A stretch of 64,000 nt of DNA, taken from NCBI RefSeq assembly GCF_015453285.1, contig NZ_JADLZT010000012.1:87172-151171 (forward strand). The letters are read 5' to 3'. Shown piece by piece: positions 21,130 to 29,831 of this stretch. The notes below the pieces were generated by a model. It saw only the letters and a program-made list of their open reading frames with translations, made no database searches and had not been told where the DNA came from. Both the position numbers and the translations under genes were made by a program. Each line of letters opens with the position of its first letter. The stretch's first letter is position 1. Source of the DNA: Lysobacter niastensis (lineage in GTDB: Bacteria; Pseudomonadota; Gammaproteobacteria; Xanthomonadales; Xanthomonadaceae).

Positions 21130-21549
21130 ATGTCCCGCCCCGCCCGCTTCCCCGCCCTGCTCGGGCTGACCGCCGTACTGCTGGTGGCCGCGCTGCCGGC
21201 AACGGCTGGAGAGGTTTACCGCTGGAAGGACGCCAAGGGCGTCACCCACTACTCGGACGCCCCGCCAAAGGATTCGGCCTACAAGAAGAGTACGGTCAAC
21301 GCCGGCGCTCCGCAGGCCGGGCAGGCCCCGGCGGCCGAGAAGGCCGAGAAGGCCGCGGATAGTCCGCAGTGCACCGCGTCCCGGCAGAACCTGGAGCGCC
21401 TGAAGAGCAACGCCCCGGTCGGCCTGGACGCGAACAACGACGGCAAGCCCGACGCCGAACTGAGCGCCGACCAGCGCGCCGACCAGGTCCAGCTGGCCGA
21501 GGCCGGCATCAAGGCCTGGTGCACGCCGACCGCTTCCGCCACGCCGTAA
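21130..21549 (+). CDS. DUF4124 domain-containing exported protein
   Basis: A 139-residue protein with a signal peptide (cut after LPATA/G) followed directly by a DUF4124 domain: GEVYRWKDAKGVTHYSDAPP. The rest is a low-complexity linker and a helical tail with two cysteines (SPQCTASRQNLERL, AWCTP). DUF4124 proteins are envelope proteins of unknown role, common in gammaproteobacteria. It is followed after 8 bp by a second, smaller DUF4124 protein. Confidence 0.85.
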   Translation: MSRPARFPALLGLTAVLLVAALPATAGEVYRWKDAKGVTHYSDAPPKDSAYKKSTVNAGAPQAGQAPAAEKAEKAADSPQCTASRQNLERLKSNAPVGLDANNDGKPDAELSADQRADQVQLAEAGIKAWCTPTASATP

Positions 21550-21557
21550 GCGCCCTG

Positions 21558-21833
21558 ATGCGCCTGGGCTGGGCCATCCTCGCCGGCATCCTGCTGGGCG
21601 GCGGCGTGGCCTGGTGGACCTCGCGCGACACCCCGGCCGACATCGAGCGCAAGCAGGCGCGAGCCGCGGCGGCCCGCGCCGCCGATGCCGAGGACGCCCG
21701 CCCCGTGCTGTACCGCTGGCGCGATGCGCAGGGACGCCTGCAGGTCACCGATCAGCCTCCGAAAGGCCGGCGTTACGAACGCGTCGACCGCGAACCCCGG
21801 CCCGGGATCGAGGTCCACGGCGATCGCGAGTGA
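21558..21833 (+). CDS. Small membrane-anchored DUF4124 protein
   Basis: A 91-residue protein with one N-terminal membrane helix (LGWAILAGILLGGGVAWW) that lacks a clear cleavage site. It is followed by an Ala/Arg-rich spacer and a DUF4124 core, VLYRWRDAQGRLQVTDQPPKGRRYERV. The tryptophan-arginine-aspartate pattern matches that of the upstream paralogue, so the two look like a tandem pair, one secreted and one anchored. Confidence 0.8.
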   Translation: MRLGWAILAGILLGGGVAWWTSRDTPADIERKQARAAAARAADAEDARPVLYRWRDAQGRLQVTDQPPKGRRYERVDREPRPGIEVHGDRE

Positions 21834-21914
21834 CCGGACGGCTGCGGTGAAGTTCGCGCCGGCGTCGCCGGCACGGCAAAATGGCCGCTTCCCTACGTCC
21901 CCGAAGTCCCGCCG

Positions 21915-23633
21915 ATGCGCCTGTCGCAGTTCCACCTCCACACCAGCAAGGAAACCCCCGCCGAGGCCGAGATCGTCAGCCACAAGCTGATGCTCAAGGC
22001 CGGCATGATCCGCAAGCTCGCCGCAGGCCTGTACACCTGGTCGCCGCTGGGCCTGCGCGTGCTGCGCAAGGTCGAGCGCGCGGTGCGCGAGGAGATGAAC
22101 GCCGCCGGCGCGATCGAAGTGCTGATGCCGTCGGTGCAGCCGAAGGAGCTGTGGGAGGAAACCGGCCGCTGGGAGAAGTTCGGCGGCCAGTTGCTGAAGA
22201 TGCAGGACCGCAAGGAGGCCTGGTACTGCTACGGCCCGACACATGAGGAAGTCATCACCGACTTCGCCCGCAACGAGCTGGCCAGCTACAAGCAGCTGCC
22301 GGTGAACTTCTTCCAGATCCAGACCAAGTTCCGCGACGAGATCCGCCCGCGTTTCGGCGTGATGCGCGCGCGCGAGTTCCTGATGAAGGACGCCTATTCG
22401 TTCCACCTCACCGACGAGGACCTGGGCCGCGAGTACAAGAACATGTACGACACGTACGGCCGCATCTTCACCCGCCTGGGCTTGAAGTTCCGTGCCGTGT
22501 TCGCCGACACCGGCGCGATCGGCGGCAGCGCCTCGCATGAGTTCCATGTGCTGGCCGACTCGGGCGAGGACGCGATCGCGTTCTCCAGCGGCTCGGACTA
22601 CGCCGCCAACGTCGAGCTGGCCGAAGCCGTGTCGCCGGGCCCGCGCGCCGCGGCGGCCGAAGCCATGCACAAGGTCGATACGCCGACGCAGAAGACCTGT
22701 GAGGACGTCGCCGCGCTGATGGGCATCGCGCTGCAGCGCACGGTGAAGTCGGTGGCACTGATGGGCGAGGATGCGGAGGGCAACCCTCAGTTCGTGCTGG
22801 CGCTGGTGCGCGGCGACCACGTCGTCAACGAGATCAAACTGTCCAAGCTCGCCGGCCTGGGCGAATACCGCCTGGCGACCGAAGAGGAGATCGACCAGCA
22901 CCTGGGCAGCGAACCGGGCTTCCTCGGACCTGTCGCTCCGAAGAAGGCGATCCGCATCGTCGCCGACCGCAGCGTCGCGGCGATGGCCGATTTCGTCGTC
23001 GGCGCCAACGAGAAGGGATTCCACCTCGCCGGCGTCAACTGGGGTCGCGACCTGCCGGAACCGCACGAAGTCGCCGACATCCGCAACGCCGTCGAGGGCG
23101 ACCCGTCGCCGGACGGCCACGGCACGCTGGGCATCGCGCGTGGCATCGAGGTCGGCCACGTGTTCGCGCTGGGTCGCAAGTATTCGGAAGCGATGAAGCT
23201 GACCGTGCTGGACAACAACGGCAAGGCCGCCGCGCCTGCGATGGGCTGCTACGGGATCGGCGTCTCGCGGATCGTCGCAGCCGCCATCGAGCAGAACCAC
23301 GATGAGAACGGCATCGCCTGGCCGGAAGCCATGGCGCCGTGGCAGGCCGTGGTCTGCATGATCAATCCGAAGAACGACGCCGCCGTCTCCGAAGCCGCGC
23401 AGGCGCTGTACCGCGAGCTCAACGCCGCGGGCATCGAGACCGCTCTGGACGACCGCGGACTGCGCCCGGGCGCGATGTTCGCCGACATCGAGCTGATCGG
23501 CATCCCGCACCGGGTCGTGGTGTCCGAACGCGGCCTGGCGGCCGGGACGTTCGAATACCGCCACCGCCTGGCCAGCGAAGCCGAGAATCTCGACCGCGCC
23601 GCCGTACTGTCCCGGCTGGCCGGCAAGGCCTGA
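21915..23633 (+). CDS. proS: Prolyl-tRNA synthetase
   Basis: A 572-residue class II synthetase of the bacterial type with an inserted YbaK-like editing domain (about 230-390, [22 protein letters not shown]). Motif 2 ([27 protein letters not shown]) and motif 3 ([19 protein letters not shown]) are visible. The start ATG at 21915 matches the family N-terminus [20 protein letters not shown]. The short leader contains an inverted repeat GCCGGCG/CGCCGGC near 21859-21873 and no evident Shine-Dalgarno. Confidence 0.97.
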   Translation: MRLSQFHLHTSKETPAEAEIVSHKLMLKAGMIRKLAAGLYTWSPLGLRVLRKVERAVREEMNAAGAIEVLMPSVQPKELWEETGRWEKFGGQLLKMQDRKEAWYCYGPTHEEVITDFARNELASYKQLPVNFFQIQTKFRDEIRPRFGVMRAREFLMKDAYSFHLTDEDLGREYKNMYDTYGRIFTRLGLKFRAVFADTGAIGGSASHEFHVLADSGEDAIAFSSGSDYAANVELAEAVSPGPRAAAAEAMHKVDTPTQKTCEDVAALMGIALQRTVKSVALMGEDAEGNPQFVLALVRGDHVVNEIKLSKLAGLGEYRLATEEEIDQHLGSEPGFLGPVAPKKAIRIVADRSVAAMADFVVGANEKGFHLAGVNWGRDLPEPHEVADIRNAVEGDPSPDGHGTLGIARGIEVGHVFALGRKYSEAMKLTVLDNNGKAAAPAMGCYGIGVSRIVAAAIEQNHDENGIAWPEAMAPWQAVVCMINPKNDAAVSEAAQALYRELNAAGIETALDDRGLRPGAMFADIELIGIPHRVVVSERGLAAGTFEYRHRLASEAENLDRAAVLSRLAGKA

Positions 23634-23661
23634 TTCCAGCGCCGGAGGCATTAACTCGGGA

Positions 23662-23691
23662 TTTACTGGCAGATAAAGGCCGGATTATGAT
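23662..23691 (+). promoter_or_regulatory. Candidate promoter of the H-NS gene
   Basis: TTTACT (23662-23667) and TATGAT (23686-23691) are separated by 18 bp. This is the best sigma70-like pair in the window, 52 bp before the ATG. The spacer is AT-rich for this genome, as expected for an autoregulated H-NS promoter. Confidence 0.6.
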
Positions 23692-23743
23692 CCGGCCATC
23701 CGCCACGGCGGCCGAAAATCATCGCCATAATCCGGAGGTTTTC

Positions 23744-24112
23744 ATGTCGATCGACATCAGCTCGCTGTCCGCGAAGGAACTCGACTCGCTGATCAGCCAG
23801 GCGAAGAAGCGCAAGACCACGCTCAACAAGCGCAAGCCGATCGCCCTGGTCCGCAAGAAGCTGACCCAGCTTGCGAAAGCCGAGGGATACAGCATTGCCG
23901 AGCTGTTCGGCGGTGGCGGTGGCAGCAGCGTCGCGAAGGCGCCGGCCGCGGCACGCAGCCGCAAGCCGCGCAAGGCGCTGGGCAAGGTCGCGGCGAAGTA
24001 CCGCAACCCGGCCAATCCCGGCGAGACCTGGTCGGGCCGCGGCAAGCAGCCGCGCTGGATGGCGGCCTATACCGCCACCGGCCGCAAGCCTGAAGACTTC
24101 CTGATCAAGTAA
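23744..24112 (+). CDS. H-NS family nucleoid protein (XrvA-like)
   Basis: A 122-residue histone-like protein. It has an N-terminal coiled-coil oligomerisation region (SAKELDSLISQAKKRKTTLNKRKPIALVRKKLTQLAKAEGYSIAELF), a flexible Gly/Ala/Lys-rich linker, and the AT-hook-like H-NS C-terminus YRNPANPGETWSGRGKQPRWM. Such proteins bind curved AT-rich DNA and silence horizontally acquired genes; Xanthomonas XrvA is the best known relative. The ATG follows CCGGAGG. The gene has its own promoter and terminator, so it is monocistronic. It lies within 15 kb of the polysaccharide locus, a typical kind of target. Confidence 0.92.
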   Translation: MSIDISSLSAKELDSLISQAKKRKTTLNKRKPIALVRKKLTQLAKAEGYSIAELFGGGGGSSVAKAPAAARSRKPRKALGKVAAKYRNPANPGETWSGRGKQPRWMAAYTATGRKPEDFLIK

Positions 24113-24140
24113 TTCTTCAGGTGACGGGCAAGGCTTGAAC

Positions 24141-24171
24141 AAAAAACGCCGGGGCTCGCCCCGGCGTTTTT
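24141..24171. terminator. Bidirectional terminator after the H-NS gene
   Basis: Stem CGCCGGGG/CCCCGGCG (24147-24154, 24159-24166) with loop CTCG, six A before and TTTTT after. It serves the H-NS gene and the converging exporter gene. Confidence 0.92.
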
Positions 24172-24195
24172 CGTTGGAGGCGAATCTCCCCCGAG

Positions 24196-25446
24196 TTACA
24201 AGTTGCGCCGCGCCGGCAGCAGCAGGTTGCCGAGCAGCAGTCCTGCGATGAGCGACAGCAGGATGTTCAGCACCGCCAGCAGCGCGGTCTGGCCGGCATC
24301 CACGTCCTGCTGCTGGATCAGCTGCAGGAAGCCGCGCAGGCTGGTGCTGCCCGGCACCAGCATGATGATGCCGGGCACGCGGAAGATCGCGCCGGGGCGA
24401 TTCCACCAGCGCGCGTAGGCATTACCGGCCGCGGTCAACACCAGCGCGGCGAGGAAGATGCCGGCGGGACTGCCGAACGCCTGGCCGCCGAACCGCGAGA
24501 TCAGGAAGCCGCCCGCCGCCGCCGCCATCACCTTCGGGTAATCACGACGCTGCGCACGGAACAGCACCGCGAACGCGAACGCGGCGACGACCAGGGCGAC
24601 CCATTCCACCCATTGGTCCTGCGGGCGCGAGGCACGCACCTGCGGGTGCAGGTCGACCAGGTCGGCGATGTACAGCGCGATCGCTGCGCCGATCGCCATC
24701 TTCAGCACGGTGGTGACCGCGCCGGCGAAACGCGCGGTGCCCGACACCAGGTGCTGGCTGGTCAGCTCGTTCATCGCGTTGGTGAGCGCCATGCCGGGCA
24801 GCAGCACGATCAGCGAAGCGATGATCACGGTGTTCTGGTTGAGCGGCGCGATGAAGGCCGACACCAGCAGTGTCACCGTCGCCGCGAACATCGCCGTCAC
24901 CGCTTCCAGCGCCTCCTTGAGAGTGGGCTGGAACTCCGCCATCTGCACGAACAATCCGATCATCAACCCGTTGAGTCCGGCCACGCCGATATCCAGCCAC
25001 GGCAGACGCAGCACGCCGGCGATGGCGGTCGCGGCCATGCCGAACGCCAGCACCTGCATGATCCGGTGGCGTCGCGTGGGCGGGCGGTCGAGCTGCTCCA
25101 TCTGCGCGTGCGCCTCGGCCAGGCCGAGGCGGCCGGCCATGACGTCTTCGGCGATGCGATCCGTTTCCGCCAGCCGGTACAGGTCGGTCTCGCCGGGCGG
25201 GAGCCGGATCACGCGCGTGGTATCGCTGTCGCCCAGCGGCCGTTGTGGATCGCTGAAGGTCAGGATCATGCCGGTCGGGTTGGACCACGGCTCGCAATCC
25301 AGCTTCAACCGATGCGCAACGGCCGAGATCGCCCCTTCCAGCCGCTGCGCGGTCGTGCCGTAGGCATGCAGCCGCTCGGCCAGTTCGACCACGAAGTTGA
25401 TGCGGGCGGCGTAGCTGACGGAATTGAGGGGCGTGGGATGTGACAT
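24196..25446 (-). CDS. ThrE-type threonine/serine exporter family protein
   Basis: A 416-residue protein that joins both ThrE halves in one chain. An N-terminal cytosolic domain carries the ThrE hallmark SNPTGMILTFSDP (about residues 55-67). It is followed by about ten membrane helices in two blocks (about 130-270 and 285-412). Corynebacterium ThrE exports threonine and serine; the substrate here is inferred. The ATG at 25446 was chosen from the family start (SYAARINFVVELAERLHAYG); a Met five codons upstream is possible. It converges on the H-NS gene. Confidence 0.82.
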   Translation of the reverse strand: MSHPTPLNSVSYAARINFVVELAERLHAYGTTAQRLEGAISAVAHRLKLDCEPWSNPTGMILTFSDPQRPLGDSDTTRVIRLPPGETDLYRLAETDRIAEDVMAGRLGLAEAHAQMEQLDRPPTRRHRIMQVLAFGMAATAIAGVLRLPWLDIGVAGLNGLMIGLFVQMAEFQPTLKEALEAVTAMFAATVTLLVSAFIAPLNQNTVIIASLIVLLPGMALTNAMNELTSQHLVSGTARFAGAVTTVLKMAIGAAIALYIADLVDLHPQVRASRPQDQWVEWVALVVAAFAFAVLFRAQRRDYPKVMAAAAGGFLISRFGGQAFGSPAGIFLAALVLTAAGNAYARWWNRPGAIFRVPGIIMLVPGSTSLRGFLQLIQQQDVDAGQTALLAVLNILLSLIAGLLLGNLLLPARRNL

Positions 25447-25601
25447 GACGCGAAGCATCGCATGTGCCCATGTCCTGCCAACAGATGGCCTTGCGGATAT
25501 CGGCGGGATTGGACGAAACATACCGACTGGCCTGCGGAACCGTGCGCACGCGGCGCTCACGCCAGCCGGGCAAGCCTGTATCCTGCTGGCCGAGGCCCCG
25601 A

Positions 25602-26723
25602 ATGACCGTTACCTCAGCGACGACGCCACCGCAGATCGCCCTTGACGGCCCACCGCCCTCGCGCCTGCGCTTGAGCGGGAGCTGGACGCTTGAGCATGCG
25701 CTCGCCATTGGCGAACTGCTGTCGGGCGTGCCGCGCGATGCCGTCGCCGTCGATGCCAGCACGGTCGACCGCCTGGACACCGCCGCGGTGCTGCAACTGC
25801 TGCGCTTCGCGCGGCGCCGGGAACTCGATTTCGACACGTTCGTCTTCCACGAATCGCACCGTGCGCTGGTCGCGGCCATCGAGGACGTCGCCGACGACCG
25901 TCCGCGCAAGCGCAGGGAATACGGCGTCAGCGCCGCCCTCGCCCGCCTCGGCAGCGCCGTTCACGACGACTGGAAGGAAGCGTTGGCGCTGATCGGCTTC
26001 TTCGGCGAAGTGCTGATGAAGCTGCTGCGCATGTTCAAGGAACCGACGCGCTTCCGTCCGACCGCGACCGTCTTCCACATGGAACAGGTCGGCCTCGACG
26101 CGGTGCCGCTGGTCGCGCTGCTGTGCTACCTGGTCGGCGCGGTGATCGCGTTCCTGGGCTCCAACATCCTTCGCGACTTCGGCGCCGTCATCTACGTCGT
26201 CGAACTGGTCAGCATCTCGTTCCTGCGCGAGTTCGGGGTGCTGCTGACGGCGATCATCCTGGCCGGCCGCACCGCCAGCGCGTTCACCGCGCAGATCGGC
26301 GCCATGGTGAGCCGCGAGGAGGTCGATGCGATCCGCACGCTGGGCATGGACCCGATCGACCTGCTGGTGATCCCGCGCGTGCTGGCCCTGCTGATCATGC
26401 TGCCGCTGCTGACGTTCGTGGCGATGGTGTTCGGCCTGCTCGGCGGCCTGACCGTCGGCGCCTACGGCCTGGACATCCCGCCGCAGCAGTACCTCGCCCG
26501 CATGCACGACACGATGGAACTCCGCCACTTCCTGGTCGGCCTGGCGAAGGCGCCGTTCTTCGCCCTGGTGATCAGCCTGATCGGCTGCCTGGAAGGGCTG
26601 CAGGTCGAGGGCACGGCGCAGTCGGTCGGCGAGCGCACCACCTCCAGCGTGGTGCAGGCAATCTCGATCGTGATCGCGCTCGATGCCTTCGCCGCGATCT
26701 GGTTCATGGAGATGGGCTTCTGA
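25602..26723 (+). CDS. STAS-MlaE fusion: permease of an MCE-type lipid ABC transporter
   Basis: A 373-residue protein. Residues 1-105 form a STAS-like domain (SRLRLSGSWTLEHALAIGELL, DASTVDRLDTAAVLQLLRFA), equivalent to a separate MlaB subunit. Residues about 130-373 are an MlaE/YrbE permease with its hallmark stretch around EFGVLLTAIILAGRTASAFTAQIGAMVSREEVDAIRTLG. It is the first gene of a four-gene operon with ATPase, MCE protein and lipoprotein, which together move phospholipid across the periplasm. The stop codon overlaps the next start (TGATG). A GAGG lies 7 bases before the ATG. The Mla-type role is from family knowledge; direction of transport is not known. Confidence 0.9.
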   Translation: MTVTSATTPPQIALDGPPPSRLRLSGSWTLEHALAIGELLSGVPRDAVAVDASTVDRLDTAAVLQLLRFARRRELDFDTFVFHESHRALVAAIEDVADDRPRKRREYGVSAALARLGSAVHDDWKEALALIGFFGEVLMKLLRMFKEPTRFRPTATVFHMEQVGLDAVPLVALLCYLVGAVIAFLGSNILRDFGAVIYVVELVSISFLREFGVLLTAIILAGRTASAFTAQIGAMVSREEVDAIRTLGMDPIDLLVIPRVLALLIMLPLLTFVAMVFGLLGGLTVGAYGLDIPPQQYLARMHDTMELRHFLVGLAKAPFFALVISLIGCLEGLQVEGTAQSVGERTTSSVVQAISIVIALDAFAAIWFMEMGF

Positions 26724-27529
26724 TGGCCGCGCAGCTCAAGCCCGCCAGCGAAGCCGCGACGATGGTGCGCGTGCGCGGCCTGGTCAACCGCTTCGGCGAG
26801 CAGGTGGTGCACGACGGTGTCGACCTCGACGTGCGCCCCGGCGAAATCCTCGGCGTGGTCGGCGGCTCGGGTTCCGGCAAATCGGTGCTGATGCGATCCA
26901 TCCTCGGCCTGCGCAGGCCGGACGCGGGCAGCATCGAGGTGCTCGGGCTCGATGCCCGCAGCGAGGACCCGGACCTGCGCCGGATGATCGAGCGCAACAC
27001 CGGTGTGCTGTTCCAGGATGGGGCTCTGTTCTCGTCGCTGACCGTCGGCGAGAACGTGCAGGTACCACTCAAGGAATACCACGCGGATTTGCCGGACTCA
27101 TGGCGCTACGAACTGGCGCTGCTGAAGGTCAAGCTGGCCGGCCTGCCGGCCGACGCGATCAACAAGCTGCCATCGCAACTGTCCGGCGGCATGCGCAAGC
27201 GCGCCGGCCTGGCGCGCGCGCTGGCGCTCGATCCGCCGCTGCTGTTCCTGGACGAACCGACCGCCGGCCTCGACCCGATCGGCGCGGCGGCCTTCGACCG
27301 CCTGATCCGCACGCTTCAACAGGCGCTGGGGCTGACGGTGTTCCTGATCACGCACGACCTGGACACGCTATACGCTATCTGCGACCGCGTGGCGGTGCTG
27401 GCCGACCACAAGGTCATCGCCTGCGCCCCGCTGCACGAGGTGGAACAGTTGGACCATCCGTGGGTGCAGGAGTATTTCCACGGCCCGCGAGCGCGGGGCG
27501 CGCGCGATGCCCGCGAGGGAGGCAACTGA
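26723..27529 (+). CDS. ATPase of the MCE-type lipid transporter (MlaF-like)
   Basis: A 268-residue ABC ATPase. Walker A is GGSGSGKS (about residue 48), the Q-loop is GVLFQDGALFSSLTVGENV, the signature is LSGGMRKRAGLARALALDPPLLFLDEPTAGLDP, and the H-loop is ITHDLDT. The LSGGMRKR variant is typical of MlaF/TtgA2 ATPases. It starts inside the upstream stop codon and ends one base before the MCE gene, so it is tightly coupled. Confidence 0.94.
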   Translation: MAAQLKPASEAATMVRVRGLVNRFGEQVVHDGVDLDVRPGEILGVVGGSGSGKSVLMRSILGLRRPDAGSIEVLGLDARSEDPDLRRMIERNTGVLFQDGALFSSLTVGENVQVPLKEYHADLPDSWRYELALLKVKLAGLPADAINKLPSQLSGGMRKRAGLARALALDPPLLFLDEPTAGLDPIGAAAFDRLIRTLQQALGLTVFLITHDLDTLYAICDRVAVLADHKVIACAPLHEVEQLDHPWVQEYFHGPRARGARDAREGGN

Positions 27530-27530
27530 C

Positions 27531-28457
27531 ATGGAAACAAAAGCCAATTACGTCCTCATCGGTGCGTTCACGCTGATCGTGACGCTGTTCCTGCTGCTGT
27601 TCGCGCTGTGGGCGGCGAAATACTCCTCGGAGAAGGAGTGGAGCGAATACGCGGTGATCTTCAACGAACCGGTCACCGGCCTTTCGGAAGGCAGCTCGGT
27701 CCTCTACAACGGCATCGCGGTCGGCACCGTGGAAACCCTGCGCCTGGCTCCCGACGATCCGCGCCGCGTACTGGCCAAGCTGCGGGTGCAGGCCAATACA
27801 CCGATCAAGACCGACACGCGCGCCAAGATCTCGGTTCCGAGCATCACCGCCACGCCGATCATCCAGCTCACCGGCGGCAGCCCCGGCAGCCCGGCGCTGG
27901 CTGACGTGGACCGCCGCGAGATCCCGGTGATCCAGACCGAAGCCTCCGCGCTGCAGAACATCGCCGACACCGCCAACCGGCTGGTGGCGCGGCTGGACCA
28001 GGTGCTCAGCGACGAGAACGTGCGGCGCGTTTCCAGCACGCTGGAGAACATCGAGAGCCTGACCGGATCGATCGCGTCGCAGCGCGAAGACCTGCAGACG
28101 CTGATCGTCAACGCGCGCCAGTCCAGCGAGCAGCTCAACAAGACCCTCGCCACGACCAACCGCGCGGTCGAGAACGTCGACCGCGAACTGGTCGAGAAAC
28201 TGCCGGGCCTGATCGCCAAGCTCGACAGCACGCTCGGCAAGCTCGACTCGGCCGCCAGCGGCGCCAACGGCATCCTCACCGACAACCGCGCCGCGATCCA
28301 CAGCTTCACCACCGAGGGCCTGGGCCAGCTCGGTCCGGCCCTGACCGAGCTGCGCTCGCTGGTGCGCGACCTGCGCCGGATCAGCGATCGCCTGGACAGC
28401 AATCCGACGCGCTACCTGCTCGGCCGCGACGCGCCCAAGGAGTTCGAACCGCAATGA
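27531..28457 (+). CDS. MCE-domain substrate-binding protein (MlaD-like)
   Basis: A 308-residue protein with one N-terminal membrane anchor (NYVLIGAFTLIVTLFLLLFALWAA) and a single MCE domain (about 38-118; FNEPVTGLSEGSSVLYNGIAVGTVETLRL). A long helical C-terminal part (about 140-290) contains repeated LDS/LGKLDSAASG segments and should form a coiled barrel. MCE proteins form hexameric rings that pass lipids between the permease and the outer membrane. It overlaps the following lipoprotein gene by 4 bases (ATGA). Confidence 0.93.
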   Translation: METKANYVLIGAFTLIVTLFLLLFALWAAKYSSEKEWSEYAVIFNEPVTGLSEGSSVLYNGIAVGTVETLRLAPDDPRRVLAKLRVQANTPIKTDTRAKISVPSITATPIIQLTGGSPGSPALADVDRREIPVIQTEASALQNIADTANRLVARLDQVLSDENVRRVSSTLENIESLTGSIASQREDLQTLIVNARQSSEQLNKTLATTNRAVENVDRELVEKLPGLIAKLDSTLGKLDSAASGANGILTDNRAAIHSFTTEGLGQLGPALTELRSLVRDLRRISDRLDSNPTRYLLGRDAPKEFEPQ

Positions 28458-29131
28458 CGATGCGACTGCTTCCTCCTGGCTCGCGCCGCACCTGGCACGG
28501 CCTCCGCCTCGGCGGTGCCATCGCCCTGTTGGCCCTGGTGGCCGGCTGCACGTCGCTTCTGATCGACGACAAGCCGCGCGACGAGAGCACGATCTACGTG
28601 CCCGATCCGCGCGTGCAGGCGGACCCGACCTGGCCTTCGGTGAAGTGGCAGCTGATGGTCGCTCCGCCGACCTCGCTGCGTGGCGGCGACAGCCTGCGCA
28701 TCTTCGTGCGGCCGTCCCCCAACGAGGTCCAGATCTACAAGGGCGCGCGCTGGGGCAAGAGCCCCAGCAACATGATCGAGGACTCGTTGCTGCGCGCGTT
28801 CGAGGATTCCAATCGCATCACCGCCGTCGCGCGCCAGGGCAGCGGCCTCAACGCCGACTACAAGCTGCTGGTGGACGTGCGCCGGTTCGAGTCCGACTAC
28901 GGCCAGGCAGCGGTGCCGTCGGCGACGATCGAGGTCGCGGCGAAGCTGATGCACATGCAGACCCAGCAGGTGGTGGCTTCGCACACCTTCCTGGAGGCCC
29001 GTCCTGCGGCCACGACCGCCATTCCCGACGTCGTGGCCGCGTTCGAGCAGGCGCTGTCGGACATCAGCCGGGACCTCGCCGGCTGGACACTGAGCAGCGG
29101 CCAGCAGCACGCCAACACATTGCCGCGCTAG
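28454..29131 (+). CDS. ABC-type transport auxiliary lipoprotein (PqiC-like)
   Basis: A 225-residue lipoprotein with signal peptide and lipobox LVAGC (Cys about 34). The body matches the ABC_trans_aux family by its start (YVPDPRVQADPTWPSVKWQLMVAPPTS), the LLVDVRRFESDYGQA strand and the closing VVAAFEQALSDISRDLAGWTL helix. In PqiABC the homologous lipoprotein caps the MCE channel at the outer membrane. It replaces the MlaC/MlaB genes that follow mlaD in E. coli. Its stop codon TAG shares the tetranucleotide CTAG with the convergent alkB stop. Confidence 0.85.
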   Translation: MTMRLLPPGSRRTWHGLRLGGAIALLALVAGCTSLLIDDKPRDESTIYVPDPRVQADPTWPSVKWQLMVAPPTSLRGGDSLRIFVRPSPNEVQIYKGARWGKSPSNMIEDSLLRAFEDSNRITAVARQGSGLNADYKLLVDVRRFESDYGQAAVPSATIEVAAKLMHMQTQQVVASHTFLEARPAATTAIPDVVAAFEQALSDISRDLAGWTLSSGQQHANTLPR

Positions 29132-29718
29132 CGCGGCCGGATGGTGCGGAAGGTCAGGCTGATGCGCTCGCCGACCGGCCGCGCGGTGCGCGGCAGCGAG
29201 TGCCGATAGCAGCGCTGGGTCGTCCCGGACATCACCAGCAGGCTGCCGTGCGGCAGTTCGAAGGCAAGCTTCCTCGCCGGATCGTCGCGATGACGCAAGG
29301 CGAAGCGCCTCGCCGCGCCCAGGCTGAGCGAGGCGATCACCGGCGCCGGTCCCAGCTCGGGCTCGTCGTCGCTGTGCCAGCCCATCGCGTCGTGGCCGTT
29401 CCGGTACAGGTTGGCCAGGACGCTGTTGAAGCCCGCGCCCAGCTCCTCCTCGAGCCGGTCGCGCACCGGCCGCAACAGGTCCGGCCAAGGGTGCGGTTGA
29501 AACAGGGTGCCGGAATAGCGGTAGCGGGCCTCGGGGTCGCCGATCCAGCAGCTCAGGCGCGGCGAGTCGACCTCGCGGCCGAAGATGCGGATGCGGTGGA
29601 CTTCCCAGGGCACCTGCCCGCGCAGGCCGGCAAACAGGGCGTCGGCCCGGGTGGGCGCTAGCCAGGCCGGATCGAAGGCCAGCTCGGCGTCGGCCAACGG
29701 CAGCGGCGACAGGGACAT
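29128..29718 (-). CDS. alkB: AlkB-family 2-oxoglutarate/Fe(II) nucleic acid demethylase
   Basis: A 196-residue AlkB/ALKBH-type dioxygenase, shorter than E. coli AlkB and closer to the compact ALKBH2/3-like bacterial group. The iron ligands are H115 and D117 (GWHSDDEPEL) and H173 (YRHSLPR). The 2-oxoglutarate arginines are R185 and R191 (ERISLTFR). Such enzymes remove methyl lesions from bases by oxidation. It is divergent from the ETF-ubiquinone oxidoreductase gene and convergent with the lipid transporter operon, overlapping it by 4 bp. Confidence 0.88.
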   Translation of the reverse strand: MSLSPLPLADAELAFDPAWLAPTRADALFAGLRGQVPWEVHRIRIFGREVDSPRLSCWIGDPEARYRYSGTLFQPHPWPDLLRPVRDRLEEELGAGFNSVLANLYRNGHDAMGWHSDDEPELGPAPVIASLSLGAARRFALRHRDDPARKLAFELPHGSLLVMSGTTQRCYRHSLPRTARPVGERISLTFRTIRPR

Positions 29719-29753
29719 GCGGCCACGCTAGCACGCGGCTCCACCCGCTCGAT

Positions 29754-29783
29754 TTGCCGCACCCGCGGCAAACCCGCGACAAT
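29754..29783 (+). promoter_or_regulatory. Candidate promoter with palindromic operator upstream of ETF-QO
   Basis: TTGCCG (29754-29759) and GACAAT (29778-29783) have an 18-bp spacer. The -35 box lies inside a perfect inverted repeat TTGCCGC-ACCC-GCGGCAA (29754-29771), which could be a repressor site. The promoter lies between alkB (divergent) and ETF-QO. Confidence 0.5.
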
Positions 29784-29831
29784 CCACGGTTGAAGCAAAC
29801 CAATCGCAGTCAGCCGCAAGCGGAGCCACCC

